A stretch of DNA of 41,132 nt from Patescibacteria group bacterium (lineage in GTDB: Bacteria > Patescibacteriota > Minisyncoccia > UBA6257 > Brennerbacteraceae): the NCBI GenBank assembly GCA_040753135.1, contig JBFMGR010000002.1, positions 1 through 41,132 on the forward strand, read 5' to 3'. Of the stretch, positions 1 to 10,028 are shown piece by piece. The first letter of the stretch is position 1. The number at the start of each line of letters is the position of its first letter. The translations under genes and the position numbers were made by a program. The notes under the pieces are model-generated. The model searched no databases and was not told the origin of the DNA. It saw nothing but the letters and a program-made list of their open reading frames with translations.

Positions 1-24
1 GCCCGGAACCCGAAGGCACTGGAG

Positions 25-44
25 AACTCCGCTTTTGCGGAGTT
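25..44 (+). terminator. Rho-independent terminator
   Basis: An 8-bp stem (AACTCCGC / GCGGAGTT) closes a TTTT loop and is followed by a T-rich run. It would end transcription of a gene lying left of the window. Confidence 0.75.
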
Positions 45-100
45 TTCCATTTTAATTAGTTTAACTCTAACTCCCATCTTTTTGCTTGTTAACACCCGAT

Positions 101-138
101 TTGTCTACTATCTGTCCGATCGGACAGTTAGTAGACAA
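101..138. repeat. Long palindrome P1, CGATCG-centred
   Basis: A 38-bp inverted repeat with zero spacer, centred between bases 119 and 120. Left arm is TTGTCTACTATCTGTCCGA and the right arm matches it with one mismatch (111 against 128). It shares its arms and CTGTCCGATCGGACAG core with P5 at 24670-24711, and outer arms with P4 at 23459-23500. It lies between two terminators and upstream of a small gene with an unusually strong ribosome binding site. Confidence 0.85.
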
Positions 139-228
139 TAGGCAATCTTTAACAGGTAAAATAAGTAAAAAATAAGCAAAAAGGCAAGCAAAGAAGGCAA
201 GTAAATAAGGCAAATAAATAAGTTGACC

Positions 229-257
229 AAAACTCTCGGTCAAGAACCGAGAGTTTT
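229..257 (+). terminator. Hairpin, probable terminator
   Basis: A 12-bp perfect stem (AAAACTCTCGGT / ACCGAGAGTTTT) with a 5-nt loop, then TGTGTTTATT. Bases 140-228 before it are A-rich with recurring AAGGCAAG/AAATAAGGCAAA units and no ORF. A short untranslated RNA starting near P1 and ending here is possible but unproven. Confidence 0.6.
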
Positions 258-287
258 GTGTTTATTCTCCATCTCTTGACCCGGCAC

Positions 288-316
288 TTGACAAAACCCA
301 GAGAGAGAGATACTAA
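288..316 (+). promoter_or_regulatory. Sigma70-type promoter for the 66-residue gene
   Basis: Perfect -35 TTGACA at 288-293, 17-nt spacer, -10 TACTAA at 311-316. The predicted start near 322 leaves a leader of about 35 nt that contains a strong Shine-Dalgarno. Confidence 0.65.
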
Positions 317-357
317 GTGCAGTTCCTAAAAATCTCAAAAGAAAGGAGGTGAGAAAG

Positions 358-558
358 GTGGCTGATAAGACAAAAAGCCCCAATACGAGCTACATCAGCA
401 AACCCCATACGGGCAAAAGCCACTCTGATATGCGGGTTGATCTCTATCATCATGGTGAAGACGGGAAAAAGGAAGGAGAGACGCACGGGGTAGAAGTTTC
501 CAAAGGCGTTCTGGATCTTCTCCTCTCTCTTTTTGGTGGCGGCAAAAAGGATGAATAG
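358..558 (+). CDS. Small hydrophilic protein of unknown function (66 aa)
   Basis: I do not recognise this protein. The start chosen is GTG at 358, because AAAGGAGG at 341-348 then has a 9-nt spacing; an in-frame GTG at 349 would be too close. The first 45 residues are polar and rich in Lys, His, Gly and Ser. The last 20 have a short hydrophobic stretch (GVLDLLLSLFGGG) and a charged end KKDE, which could be an amphipathic helix. It has its own promoter upstream and a strong terminator at 576-607, so it is a monocistronic unit. A strong Shine-Dalgarno is out of style for this window and is shared only with the minus-strand cassette at 23641-24400, which also lies beside a CGATCG palindrome. That suggests a common foreign origin, as inference. 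Confidence 0.65.
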   Translation: MADKTKSPNTSYISKPHTGKSHSDMRVDLYHHGEDGKKEGETHGVEVSKGVLDLLLSLFGGGKKDE

Positions 559-575
559 AGATAATTCGCAGCTAA

Positions 576-607
576 AATCTGGGCTTGGGCGAACCCAAGC
601 CCAGATT
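576..607 (+). terminator. Rho-independent terminator
   Basis: A 14-bp perfect stem (AATCTGGGCTTGGG and complement) with a CGAA loop, followed by CTTTAAATTT. It ends the small-gene unit. Confidence 0.8.
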
Positions 608-623
608 CTTTAAATTTACAGGT

Positions 624-629
624 TATAAT
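624..629 (+). promoter_or_regulatory. -10 box TATAAT for the 88-residue gene
   Basis: TATAAT directly after the terminator. The implied transcript start near 636 gives about 34 nt of leader with a weak AGGGG at 656-660 before the ATG at 670. No clear -35 was seen. Confidence 0.5.
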
Positions 630-669
630 AATCTAGAAATAATAGTAAATATTAATAGGGGAAAACCTT

Positions 670-936
670 ATGAATATGAATAAACTGCCTCAAAAATTTG
701 ATTCCGATCATCCTTATAATGATTGGCAATGGGGAGAATGGATAAAGTTTACGAGAAAGCTTCAACAGCTTTCTTTAGAAGAGCTTTGTCAGTTAGCAAC
801 TAAATTGGGCATTAGATTCAGTATCGGCAATGAAAGGATTACGGACAAAGATGATTTTATTAACGTTTTAAATGAAGCAGATAAGTCAGAATTGTTGCGT
901 GAGTACAATGAAATCATTAAAGTAAAAAAGAGATAG
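670..936 (+). CDS. Hypothetical protein with SAP/Rho-N-like helices (88 aa)
   Basis: Function unknown. It starts MNMNKLPQKF and is rich in aromatic residues early on (NDWQWGEWIKF). Residues 33-70 read LSLEELCQLATKLGI, then KDDFINVLNEAD. That spacing of two helices with a Leu/Ile core resembles SAP or Rho-N nucleic-acid-binding modules, but the match is only by pattern and could be chance. A second ATG at 676 is possible. It is a short stand-alone gene with its own -10 box between the small cassette gene and gatB, on the same strand as both. It could equally be a lineage-specific small protein with no nucleic-acid role. Confidence 0.6.
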   Translation: MNMNKLPQKFDSDHPYNDWQWGEWIKFTRKLQQLSLEELCQLATKLGIRFSIGNERITDKDDFINVLNEADKSELLREYNEIIKVKKR

Positions 937-985
937 GGCCAAAAAGGTAATCATAAGATCGCTTTTTGTTTTTTTGGTTTTGGTT

Positions 986-991
986 TATAAT
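986..991 (+). promoter_or_regulatory. -10 box TATAAT placed for a leaderless gatB mRNA
   Basis: TATAAT ends 6 nt before the gatB ATG at 998. Transcription normally starts about 7 nt after the -10 box, so the mRNA should begin at or next to the A of ATG. No Shine-Dalgarno is present. Confidence 0.65.
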
Positions 992-997
992 CAGTTT

Positions 998-2491
998 ATG
1001 GCTGATTATAAACCCACAATTGGTCTGGAGATTCACACAGAGCTAAAAACCAGAACCAAGATGTTCTGCGCCTGTTTGAATAATCCGGACGAGACTGAAC
1101 CGAATAAAAATGTCTGCCCGGTCTGCTTGGCTCATCCCGGAACTTTGCCGGTGATTAATTTAGAAGCAGTTTTAAAAGTTCTTAAAGTCGGTTTGGCCCT
1201 TTCCGGCCAGTTGGCAGAAAAATCAGTTTTTGACCGGAAAAATTATTTTTATCCAGATCTGCCCAGGGGATTCCAGATCTCCCAATATCAGCTGCCTTTT
1301 GTTCAGGGCGGATTTTTGGAGATTGAGAATGAAAAAGGCGAGCGCCGAAAAATTAAAATTACCCGAGTTCACTTGGAAGAAGACACTGGCCGCTTGATTC
1401 ATTCCCAGAATCAAGAGCAGTACTCTTTGGTTGATTATAATCGGGCTGGCGTGCCTTTGATGGAGCTGGTAACTGAACCGGAAATTCATTCCGGATTTGA
1501 AGCCCGGCAGTTTGCTGAACAGCTTCAGCTGCTTTTGCGTTATCTCGAGGTTTCTGACGCAGACATGGAAAAAGGCCAGTTAAGGGTTGAGCCGAATATC
1601 TCGGTTTCTTTAGATAGTAAATTAGGGACAAAAGTTGAGATTAAAAACCTGAATTCTTTCCGGGCAGTTGAGGAAGCAATTGATTATGAAATTAAACGCC
1701 AGATAGAGATTTTGGGAAAAGGCAAGGCAGTTCATCAGCATAATCGGGGCTGGGATGAGGCAAAAAAAATTACTTTAGAACAGCGGTCAAAGGAGGAAGC
1801 CCATGATTATCGCTATTTTCCCGAACCGGATCTGCCGCCGATTTATCTTAACCAGCCAATTGGCGATGAAGGCATTTTTATTAACACCGAAGAAATTGCC
1901 AAAACTTTGCCTGAATTGCCCTGGCAAAGACAACTGCGTTTGGGAAATCAATATTTTCTTAATTCCGAAGAAGCCAAGCAGCTGACTTTTAACAAAAAGC
2001 TGGGCGATTTTTTTGAACAGGCAATCTCTGAAATACAAGAATTTGATTCTGGACACCAGCATTCTCGGAAAGAACTGACCAAGCTGGTTTTTAATTTTTT
2101 GAGTTCGGATTTGCGCGGCTTAGCGGCTGAGAACAAAACCGATTTTAAAGATCTAAAAATCACTCCTGAAACATTTGCCCATTTATTAACTTTATTCCAC
2201 CAGAAAAAGATCTCTTCCAGAGTTGCTAAAGACGTTCTTTTAGAGATGTTTCAAACCGGCAAAGATCCAGAAGAGATTATCAAAGAGAAAAACTTGTTCC
2301 AAGTTTCTGATTCAGGCGAGTTGGAGTCAATAATTAAAAAAATCATTGCTGAAAACCCTGCGCCAGTGGCTGATTTTAAAGCCGGCAAAGAACAGGCGCT
2401 CCAGTTTTTAGTTGGCAAAATAATGGCCCAGACTAAAGGCCGTGCCAACCCAGAGACGGTTCAGAAGTTGATTAAGCAAGAGCTTGGTTAA
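998..2491 (+). CDS. gatB: Aspartyl/glutamyl-tRNA amidotransferase subunit B
   Basis: Subunit of the GatCAB complex, which converts Glu-tRNA(Gln) (and often Asp-tRNA(Asn)) to the amide form in the cytoplasm. The N-terminus KPTIGLEIHTELKTRTKMFC is the family hallmark, followed by a Cys cluster (CAC near residue 28, then CPVC) and the conserved DRKNYFYPDLPRGFQISQ segment. The C-terminal GatB/YqeY-like helical tail ends in GRANPETVQKLIKQEL. At 497 residues it has normal family length. I chose ATG 998 over an upstream in-frame GTG at 974 because homologues start just before IGLEIH and a -10 box lies 6 nt upstream. The other subunits, gatC and gatA, are downstream but separated from gatB by the MFS gene and ligA. 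Confidence 0.95.
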   Translation: MADYKPTIGLEIHTELKTRTKMFCACLNNPDETEPNKNVCPVCLAHPGTLPVINLEAVLKVLKVGLALSGQLAEKSVFDRKNYFYPDLPRGFQISQYQLPFVQGGFLEIENEKGERRKIKITRVHLEEDTGRLIHSQNQEQYSLVDYNRAGVPLMELVTEPEIHSGFEARQFAEQLQLLLRYLEVSDADMEKGQLRVEPNISVSLDSKLGTKVEIKNLNSFRAVEEAIDYEIKRQIEILGKGKAVHQHNRGWDEAKKITLEQRSKEEAHDYRYFPEPDLPPIYLNQPIGDEGIFINTEEIAKTLPELPWQRQLRLGNQYFLNSEEAKQLTFNKKLGDFFEQAISEIQEFDSGHQHSRKELTKLVFNFLSSDLRGLAAENKTDFKDLKITPETFAHLLTLFHQKKISSRVAKDVLLEMFQTGKDPEEIIKEKNLFQVSDSGELESIIKKIIAENPAPVADFKAGKEQALQFLVGKIMAQTKGRANPETVQKLIKQELG

Positions 2492-2492
2492 A

Positions 2493-5242
<2,750 letters not shown>

Positions 5243-5350
5243 GTTTTCGATTTTCAATGATCAATTTTCAATGGATTATCAATGAATCAATTATCAAACA
5301 ATTGAGAATTAAAGAATTGGAGCTTGATTGGAAATTGGGAATTGTTAATT
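5243..5350. repeat. AT-rich repeat spacer upstream of gatC
   Basis: Contains ATTTTCAATGATCAATTTTC, AATGGATTATCAATGAATC and GGAAATTGGGAATTG units, members of the AATTTC/GGAAATT repeat family that also fills 5662-5700 and parts of the 16S gene. No ORF. Confidence 0.6.
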
Positions 5351-5356
5351 TATAAT
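5351..5356 (+). promoter_or_regulatory. -10 box TATAAT placed for a leaderless gatC mRNA
   Basis: TATAAT ends 8 nt before the gatC ATG at 5365, with no Shine-Dalgarno. The predicted transcript begins at or within a base or two of the ATG. Confidence 0.65.
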
Positions 5357-5364
5357 TAAGAGAT

Positions 5365-5661
5365 ATGATTTCTCGCGACGAAGTAAAACATTTAGCTGAT
5401 TTAGCTCATTTAGAGCTGTCTGAACAAGAATTGGAAAAAATGACCCGAGAGCTGGGTTTGATTTTAGATTATATTTCCCAATTGAAAGAAATTGATGTTT
5501 CAAAAATTGAGCCGATGTCTGGCGGCCATTCTTTGGTTAATATTTTTCGGCAAAATGATTCAGAAAAAGACAGCTTTGCTTTTGATCCAGAACAGCTTAA
5601 GCAGCAGTTTCCGAAAAAGCAGGGGGATTATAATAAGGTGCCGAAGATAATCGAGAAATAA
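5365..5661 (+). CDS. gatC: Aspartyl/glutamyl-tRNA amidotransferase subunit C
   Basis: Small subunit that stabilises GatA within GatCAB. The pattern ISRDEVKHLADLAHLELSEQ at the start and LDYISQLKEIDVSKIEP in the middle is diagnostic, and 98 residues is normal. The conserved C-terminal Asp/Pro-rich segment reads VNIFRQNDSEKDSF. It is followed 39 bp later by gatA on the same strand and is most likely co-transcribed with it. Confidence 0.93.
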   Translation: MISRDEVKHLADLAHLELSEQELEKMTRELGLILDYISQLKEIDVSKIEPMSGGHSLVNIFRQNDSEKDSFAFDPEQLKQQFPKKQGDYNKVPKIIEK

Positions 5662-5700
5662 TACCTAATTCCCAACTTCCAATTCCTAATCAATTATCCA

Positions 5701-7155
5701 ATGACCAATTTAGACAATTTAACCGTAAAACAAACAGCAAAGTTGCTTGAGGAAAAACAGATCTCGGCAGTTGAGCTGACTAAGTTTTATTTAGAGAAAA
5801 TCAGGCAAAAAGAGTCGGCTCTAGAGGCGTTTTTATATCTGGCCGAAAAAGAAGCTTTGAGTCAAGCCGAAGAAATTGATTTGTCGCGCCAGAAAGGCGA
5901 TCAGCTTGGCAGTTTGGCTGGAATTCCTTATGCAGTTAAAGACAATATTTTAGTTAAGGGGGTTCAAGCCACAGCCGGCTCAAAAGTTTTGCAGGATTAT
6001 CAAGCTAGTTATGATGCTAGCGTGATTTTAAAGCTTAAAAAAGCCGGAGCAATAATGATTGGCAAAACCAACTGCGATGAGTTTGCCATGGGTTCATCAA
6101 CTGAAAACTCAGCTTATCAGAAAACCAAAAATCCTTATGACTTATCTCGAGTGCCGGGCGGTTCTTCTGGCGGCTCTGCGGCTGCTGTTAGCGCTGGAAT
6201 GAGCTTATTTGCTTTGGGCACAGACACCGGCGGCTCAATCCGCCAACCCGCCAGCTTTTGCGGCGTAGTTGGGCTTAAGCCGACTTATGGCGCGGTTTCC
6301 CGGCACGGCGCGATTGCCTTAGCTTCTTCTTTAGACCAAATCGGGCCGCTGGCTAAAACAATTGAAGACACCGGTTTGGTTTTTGAGACAATTGCCGGTA
6401 AAGATAAATTTGATGCGACAACTTCAGGGAAAGCGGTTTATCAGGGTTTGACGGGAAAATTAATCCAAGATTTTGATTTTAAGAGTTTAAGAATCGGCGT
6501 TCCAGAGGAGTTTTTCGGCCAGGGGCTTGAGCCAGAAGTAAAAGCGTTAGTTGAAAAAGCGATTAACTGGTATGAATCCCAAGGCGCGGCAATTGAAAAA
6601 ATTGAGTTGCCCCATTCGCCTTATGGTTTAGCGACTTATTATATTGTTCTGCCAGCGGAAGTGAGCGCGAATTTGGCTCGTTATGATGGGATTCGTTATC
6701 CTGCCTCTGTTCAGGCAGATGATTTTCGGGCAATTTATTTTAAGACCCGGGGCAAGCTGATTGGCCCGGAGCCAAGACGGAGGATTATGCTCGGCGCTTT
6801 TTCTCTGTCTTCTGGATATTATGACGCTTATTATTCCCGGGCTCAAAAAGTTCGCCAACTGATTAAAAGAGATTTTGACCAAGCCTTTGAAAAAGTTGAT
6901 TTAATTATGACGCCGACCTCGCCGTTTCCGGCTTTTAAGTTCGGTGAGAGAATGGACAATCCGGTGGCAATGTATCTGGCTGATATTTATACCGTGCCTT
7001 TGAACTTAGCCGGGGTTCCGGGCCTGTCAATCAACTGCGGTTTTGCTGAATCAGAAGGGGAAAAATTGCCTGTTGGCTTGCAGATTATTGGCAAACACTT
7101 CAGCGAAGAGTTAATTTTAAGAGCCGCTTATCAGTACGAAAAAGCCCATTCTTAA
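5701..7155 (+). CDS. gatA: Glutamyl-tRNA amidotransferase subunit A (amidase)
   Basis: Glutaminase subunit of GatCAB, an amidase-signature enzyme that frees ammonia from glutamine for transfer to the misacylated tRNA. The Ser-cisSer-Lys triad is intact: Lys in AVKDNI (about residue 80), the Gly/Ser-rich PGGSSGGSAAAVSAG (about 152-166) and the acylated Ser in GTDTGGSIRQPASFCG (about 173-188). At 484 residues it is full length. The ATG at 5701 directly follows an AT-rich repeat spacer (CCTAATTCCCAACTTCCAAT) and has no Shine-Dalgarno. Translation probably depends on upstream gatC or on direct recognition of the AUG. Confidence 0.96.
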   Translation: MTNLDNLTVKQTAKLLEEKQISAVELTKFYLEKIRQKESALEAFLYLAEKEALSQAEEIDLSRQKGDQLGSLAGIPYAVKDNILVKGVQATAGSKVLQDYQASYDASVILKLKKAGAIMIGKTNCDEFAMGSSTENSAYQKTKNPYDLSRVPGGSSGGSAAAVSAGMSLFALGTDTGGSIRQPASFCGVVGLKPTYGAVSRHGAIALASSLDQIGPLAKTIEDTGLVFETIAGKDKFDATTSGKAVYQGLTGKLIQDFDFKSLRIGVPEEFFGQGLEPEVKALVEKAINWYESQGAAIEKIELPHSPYGLATYYIVLPAEVSANLARYDGIRYPASVQADDFRAIYFKTRGKLIGPEPRRRIMLGAFSLSSGYYDAYYSRAQKVRQLIKRDFDQAFEKVDLIMTPTSPFPAFKFGERMDNPVAMYLADIYTVPLNLAGVPGLSINCGFAESEGEKLPVGLQIIGKHFSEELILRAAYQYEKAHS

Positions 7156-7163
7156 GTATCGTT

Positions 7164-7727
7164 ATGCTTGAATCAATCTTAAATACTTTTCCAGAAACCA
7201 CGATTGAGCATCGGTTGATTAAGTCTTTAGCTTTGTTTTTTGACTCAACCAACTGGCTGATCCTGTCTTCATTTTTAAAAACTGTTAGTCTCTTGGTTAG
7301 CTTTTTTCTTTTTGGCTTGACAGTTTATTTGTTTATCAAACTAAAAGTTTTAAAAGGAAAAATAGACAAGATTAAAGCAGTGGTTAAAAGTTCTGGGCCG
7401 TCCCAAACAGCGAAAAAATTCACTTGGCAGATGAAGAAAATCAAAAAAAGATTATCAACCAACAGCGCTGAAGACGACCGCTTGGCTTTAATTGAAGCCG
7501 AAGAGCTTTTTCGCCAGGCGCTTGAGGGTCTTAATATTAAAGGCCAGCCAATTCCAGAATTAATTAGGCAAACCCCATTGTGGCGCGAGGTTAAACCAGA
7601 AGAGCTGTTAAAAGCCCATGATTTAAGGAATCAAGCGGTTCATTATTTCTCTCCGCTGGTTCATTCTGAAGCTGAAGAGGCAGTTGAGATTTACGAAAAA
7701 GGATTAAAGGATCTGGGATTTTTGTAA
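7164..7727 (+). CDS. Membrane-anchored protein with HEPN-like C-terminus (187 aa)
   Basis: Function not assigned. One or two hydrophobic segments lie between residues 28 and 65 (SFLKTVSLLVSFFLFGLTVYLFI), followed by a Lys-rich stretch and a cytosolic helical domain. The end of that domain reads LLKAHDLRNQAVHYFSPLV. The RNQAVH at residues 155-160 fits the R-N-x3-H signature of HEPN-type RNases, preceded by a helical region as in HEPN folds. I infer a possible HEPN relationship from that short motif only; a structural role is as likely. It begins 8 bp after gatA, so it probably belongs to the gatCA transcript. Confidence 0.6.
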   Translation: MLESILNTFPETTIEHRLIKSLALFFDSTNWLILSSFLKTVSLLVSFFLFGLTVYLFIKLKVLKGKIDKIKAVVKSSGPSQTAKKFTWQMKKIKKRLSTNSAEDDRLALIEAEELFRQALEGLNIKGQPIPELIRQTPLWREVKPEELLKAHDLRNQAVHYFSPLVHSEAEEAVEIYEKGLKDLGFL

Positions 7728-7854
7728 GAGTGGTTGCTAATGACGCCAATCTAAAAAGGCAATAACGTGAATAAATAGGTAATCAACCCTGTCTGCCTTT
7801 GGCGAAAATATAGGGATAGGGGCAAGTGTGCGAATAAAGACAAGGATTAAAGAA

Positions 7855-7883
7855 TTGATTATTTTTTCATTTTAAGATATTAT
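7855..7883 (+). promoter_or_regulatory. Promoter for rpsP
   Basis: -35 TTGATT at 7855-7860, 17-nt spacer, -10 TATTAT at 7878-7883. The 40-nt leader that follows is made of the AATCT/AAATTCTAATTT repeat type. The region 7728-7854 has no gene; it carries TCTGCCTTTGGCG, a short GC-rich repeat seen again near 39028. Confidence 0.5.
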
Positions 7884-7926
7884 AGATATTCTAAAATCTG
7901 AAATCTTTTAATCTAAATTCTAATTT

Positions 7927-8484
7927 ATGTTAAGCATTCGTTTTAAAAGGATTGGCAAAAAAAACCAGCCCAGTTATCGGGTGATTGTCACTCCAAAAAA
8001 AGCCGGCGGGCCAAAAGGAAAACCAATCGAATATCTTGGCTGGTTTAACCCGTTTTCAAAAGAATTTGCTTTGAAAAAGGAGCGGATTTTGTATTGGCTT
8101 TCTCAAGGGGCCAAGACCTCTGATTCTTTGCAGAATCTTTTAATCAGGGCCGGAATAATCAAAAGCAAGAAAATCGCGGTTCATAAAAAATCAAAGAAAA
8201 AATCAGAGCCATCAGTCCAGTCGGGAGCGAGTCAGGAACAAGCGCCTGATTCGGTTCAAGAACCTAAGCCGGCTGAAGCAACCGGGGTAGAAAAATCCCC
8301 GGAACCAGAAACCGAATCCTTGGCCGAATCAGTTCAGGCAGATAAAGTTGGACCAGGGCAGCCGGGTAAAAAAGAAGTTTCAGAACCGTCAGCCCAGACA
8401 GAAAAAACTGAACCTGAATTAAATCCGGAACAGAAAAATGAGCCCGAAGCTTCGGAACCGGCCCCAACCGAACTTGGGGAATAA
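7927..8484 (+). CDS. rpsP: 30S ribosomal protein bS16 with long acidic tail
   Basis: Residues 1-80 are a canonical bS16 (MLSIRFKRIGKKNQPSYRVI, then YLGWFNPFSKEF), which binds 16S rRNA during 30S assembly. A tail of about 100 residues follows: first a Lys-rich linker (SKKIAVHKKSKKKSEPS), then low-complexity Glu/Pro/Ser/Gln sequence to the end. bS16 is normally about 80-90 residues, so this protein is twice the usual length. The tail is presumably disordered. It heads the usual rpsP-khpA-trmD order, but rimM, which often sits in this group, is absent. Confidence 0.94.
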   Translation: MLSIRFKRIGKKNQPSYRVIVTPKKAGGPKGKPIEYLGWFNPFSKEFALKKERILYWLSQGAKTSDSLQNLLIRAGIIKSKKIAVHKKSKKKSEPSVQSGASQEQAPDSVQEPKPAEATGVEKSPEPETESLAESVQADKVGPGQPGKKEVSEPSAQTEKTEPELNPEQKNEPEASEPAPTELGE

Positions 8485-8646
8485 ACCGCTTGAAATTCAA
8501 TTATTTTTTTGCCAAAATAAAAATATGTTCTGGTAAAGTCTCCGGAACAGATTGGTCGTTTATCAGGCAAGCTAATTAACTTGACAATTAAGACAATCAT
8601 CTGATCTTTGAAATAAAATCAAGTCAGTGATTCAGAAAATAAAGCT

Positions 8647-8967
8647 ATGTCAGACGCAGCTTATCAAGAATTTCTTGAACTGTTGGTCAAAGGGATTGTC
8701 AACAATCCTGATGCGGTCAAGGTCAATCGGACTCTTGACGAAAGGGGAGTGCTGTTAACTTTGTCAGTTGATCCCAAAGATATGGGGTTGATTATTGGCA
8801 AACAAGGCGGGACTGCCAAGGCAATCAGAACTTTATTGCGGATTGTTGGCATTAAGAATGATGCCCGAGTCAACTTAAAGATTGAAGAGCCGGAAGGCGC
8901 TGAAAGGCCTAACCGAACCGCTTCTGTTGATACAGTTGACCAAGTAGTTGAAGATTTGAAAATTTAA
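8647..8967 (+). CDS. khpA: KH-domain RNA-binding protein KhpA
   Basis: Small single-KH protein (YlqC family) that binds RNA. The GxxG loop is GKQG within MGLIIGKQGGTAKAIRTLLR (about residues 47-66), with the expected flanking strands and helices. Most relatives are near 76-80 residues; here about 20 extra residues precede or follow the core (106 in all), ending VDQVVEDLKI. It lies between rpsP and trmD as in many bacteria, which supports the name. A strong hairpin at 8981-9017 separates it from trmD. Confidence 0.88.
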   Translation: MSDAAYQEFLELLVKGIVNNPDAVKVNRTLDERGVLLTLSVDPKDMGLIIGKQGGTAKAIRTLLRIVGIKNDARVNLKIEEPEGAERPNRTASVDTVDQVVEDLKI

Positions 8968-8980
8968 GATTAGTAGCTAA

Positions 8981-9017
8981 ATCTCAAACCCCTCCGCATT
9001 GCGGAGGGGTTTGAGAT
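8981..9017 (+). terminator. Strong hairpin between khpA and trmD
   Basis: A 17-bp perfect stem (ATCTCAAACCCCTCCGC and complement) with an ATT loop. It lacks a good T run downstream on the plus strand, so it may attenuate or stabilise RNA rather than terminate fully. It also rules out the upstream in-frame start for trmD at 8999, which would lie inside the stem. Confidence 0.7.
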
Positions 9018-9047
9018 TGGTTAAACAAAACAACAGCGGATTTGTGT

Positions 9048-9053
9048 TAAAAT
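9048..9053 (+). promoter_or_regulatory. -10 box TAAAAT placed for a leaderless trmD mRNA
   Basis: TAAAAT ends 8 nt before ATG 9062. It fixes the trmD start and gives a transcript beginning at or near the AUG. Confidence 0.5.
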
Positions 9054-9061
9054 CTTTTAAG

Positions 9062-9895
9062 ATGAAGCAATCAAGCAGAAAACCGGCAAAAAATAAAAAA
9101 ATCAGTTCAAAAGCATCAACCTGTTTTGAAATTATTACTGCTTTTCCCGAAGTTTTCCCGGCTTATTTTTCCAGTTCAATTTTGGGCCGGTCCCAAGAGC
9201 GGAGAAAAATCAAAATTAATATCCACAATCTTCGCGATTTTACTCAAGACAAACATAGAACTATTGATGATAAGCCGTTTGGCGGCGGCCCGGGGATGAT
9301 ACTTAAAATTGAACCCATTGCTTTAGCAATTGGTTCAATTTTAAGAAATCCCAAATCCCAAATCCCAAATCCCAAACAAACTTCAAAGCCGAAATTCCAA
9401 ACAAGAATTATTTTGTTATCGGCTAAGGGCAAGCTCTTTACCCAGAAAGACGCCAAGAGATTGGCCAAGTATCAACAATTAATTTTAATCTGCGGTCATT
9501 ATGAAGGCGTGGATGAACGGGTGGCAAAGCATTTGGTTGATGAAGAGATCTCTATCGGCGAGTATGTTCTGACTGGCGGCGAATTAGGGGCAATGGCGAT
9601 TGTTGACGCGGTTTCGAGATTATTGCCCGGAGTTCTGGGCAAAAAAGAGTCATTAACAAACGAGTCCTTTTCAAAACCCGGCTATTTAGAATATCCTCAA
9701 TATACCCGGCCAGAAATATTCAGGCCGCAAATAGCAGGTGGCAAATGGCAAATAGCAAAGAAAACAACTAAAAAAACCATTCGCCATAAGCCGTTTGCTA
9801 TTAGTCAAACCTGGCGGGTGCCTAAAATTTTATTGTCCGGCAACCATAAAAAAATCGAGCTTTGGCGCCAAAAACACTCAAAATTAAGGAAGTGA
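9062..9895 (+). CDS. trmD: tRNA (guanine-N1-)-methyltransferase with two in-frame inserts
   Basis: Methylates G37 of tRNAs with S-adenosylmethionine. Family motifs are clear: [15 protein letters not shown] at the start, [35 protein letters not shown], and the trefoil-knot cofactor loop [20 protein letters not shown], then YTRPEIF and [13 protein letters not shown]. Two segments absent from ordinary TrmD are coded by repeat DNA: about residues 94-116 ([14 protein letters not shown], from tandem AATCCCA units) and about 222-255 ([20 protein letters not shown], from GGCAAATGGCAAATAGC and its inverse). The C-terminal helical domain is also short, ending soon after the LLSGNH motif. The core active site is unbroken, so I expect activity. 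Confidence 0.93.
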   Translation: MKQSSRKPAKNKKISSKASTCFEIITAFPEVFPAYFSSSILGRSQERRKIKINIHNLRDFTQDKHRTIDDKPFGGGPGMILKIEPIALAIGSILRNPKSQIPNPKQTSKPKFQTRIILLSAKGKLFTQKDAKRLAKYQQLILICGHYEGVDERVAKHLVDEEISIGEYVLTGGELGAMAIVDAVSRLLPGVLGKKESLTNESFSKPGYLEYPQYTRPEIFRPQIAGGKWQIAKKTTKKTIRHKPFAISQTWRVPKILLSGNHKKIELWRQKHSKLRK

Positions 9896-10015
9896 GACTT
9901 CCTTAGATTGGGTTGAAAATGAAAATGAAAAAAGGAGATAAATGGGCGCAGTTATTGTGCTATAATTTATTAAAACCGCGCCCTAACTCTCATTGATTTT
10001 TAAGCTATTTTATGG

Positions 10016-10021
10016 TATAAT
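10016..10021 (+). promoter_or_regulatory. -10 box TATAAT placed for a leaderless CAP/sortase mRNA
   Basis: TATAAT ends 7 nt before ATG 10029. A second TATAAT lies at 9961-9966 (TGTGCTATAAT context), which would give a 60-nt leader. Confidence 0.6.
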
Positions 10022-10028
10022 TATATAT

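Noticed and set aside
101..138. P1 as an ordinary transcription terminator
   Set aside because: It has no loop, no downstream T run, and normal terminators lie on both sides. The perfect DNA symmetry of its relatives is better explained by a DNA-level role.
8999..9061. Upstream in-frame extension of trmD
   Set aside because: It begins inside a 17-bp hairpin stem and lacks homology. A -10 box lies just before ATG 9062.
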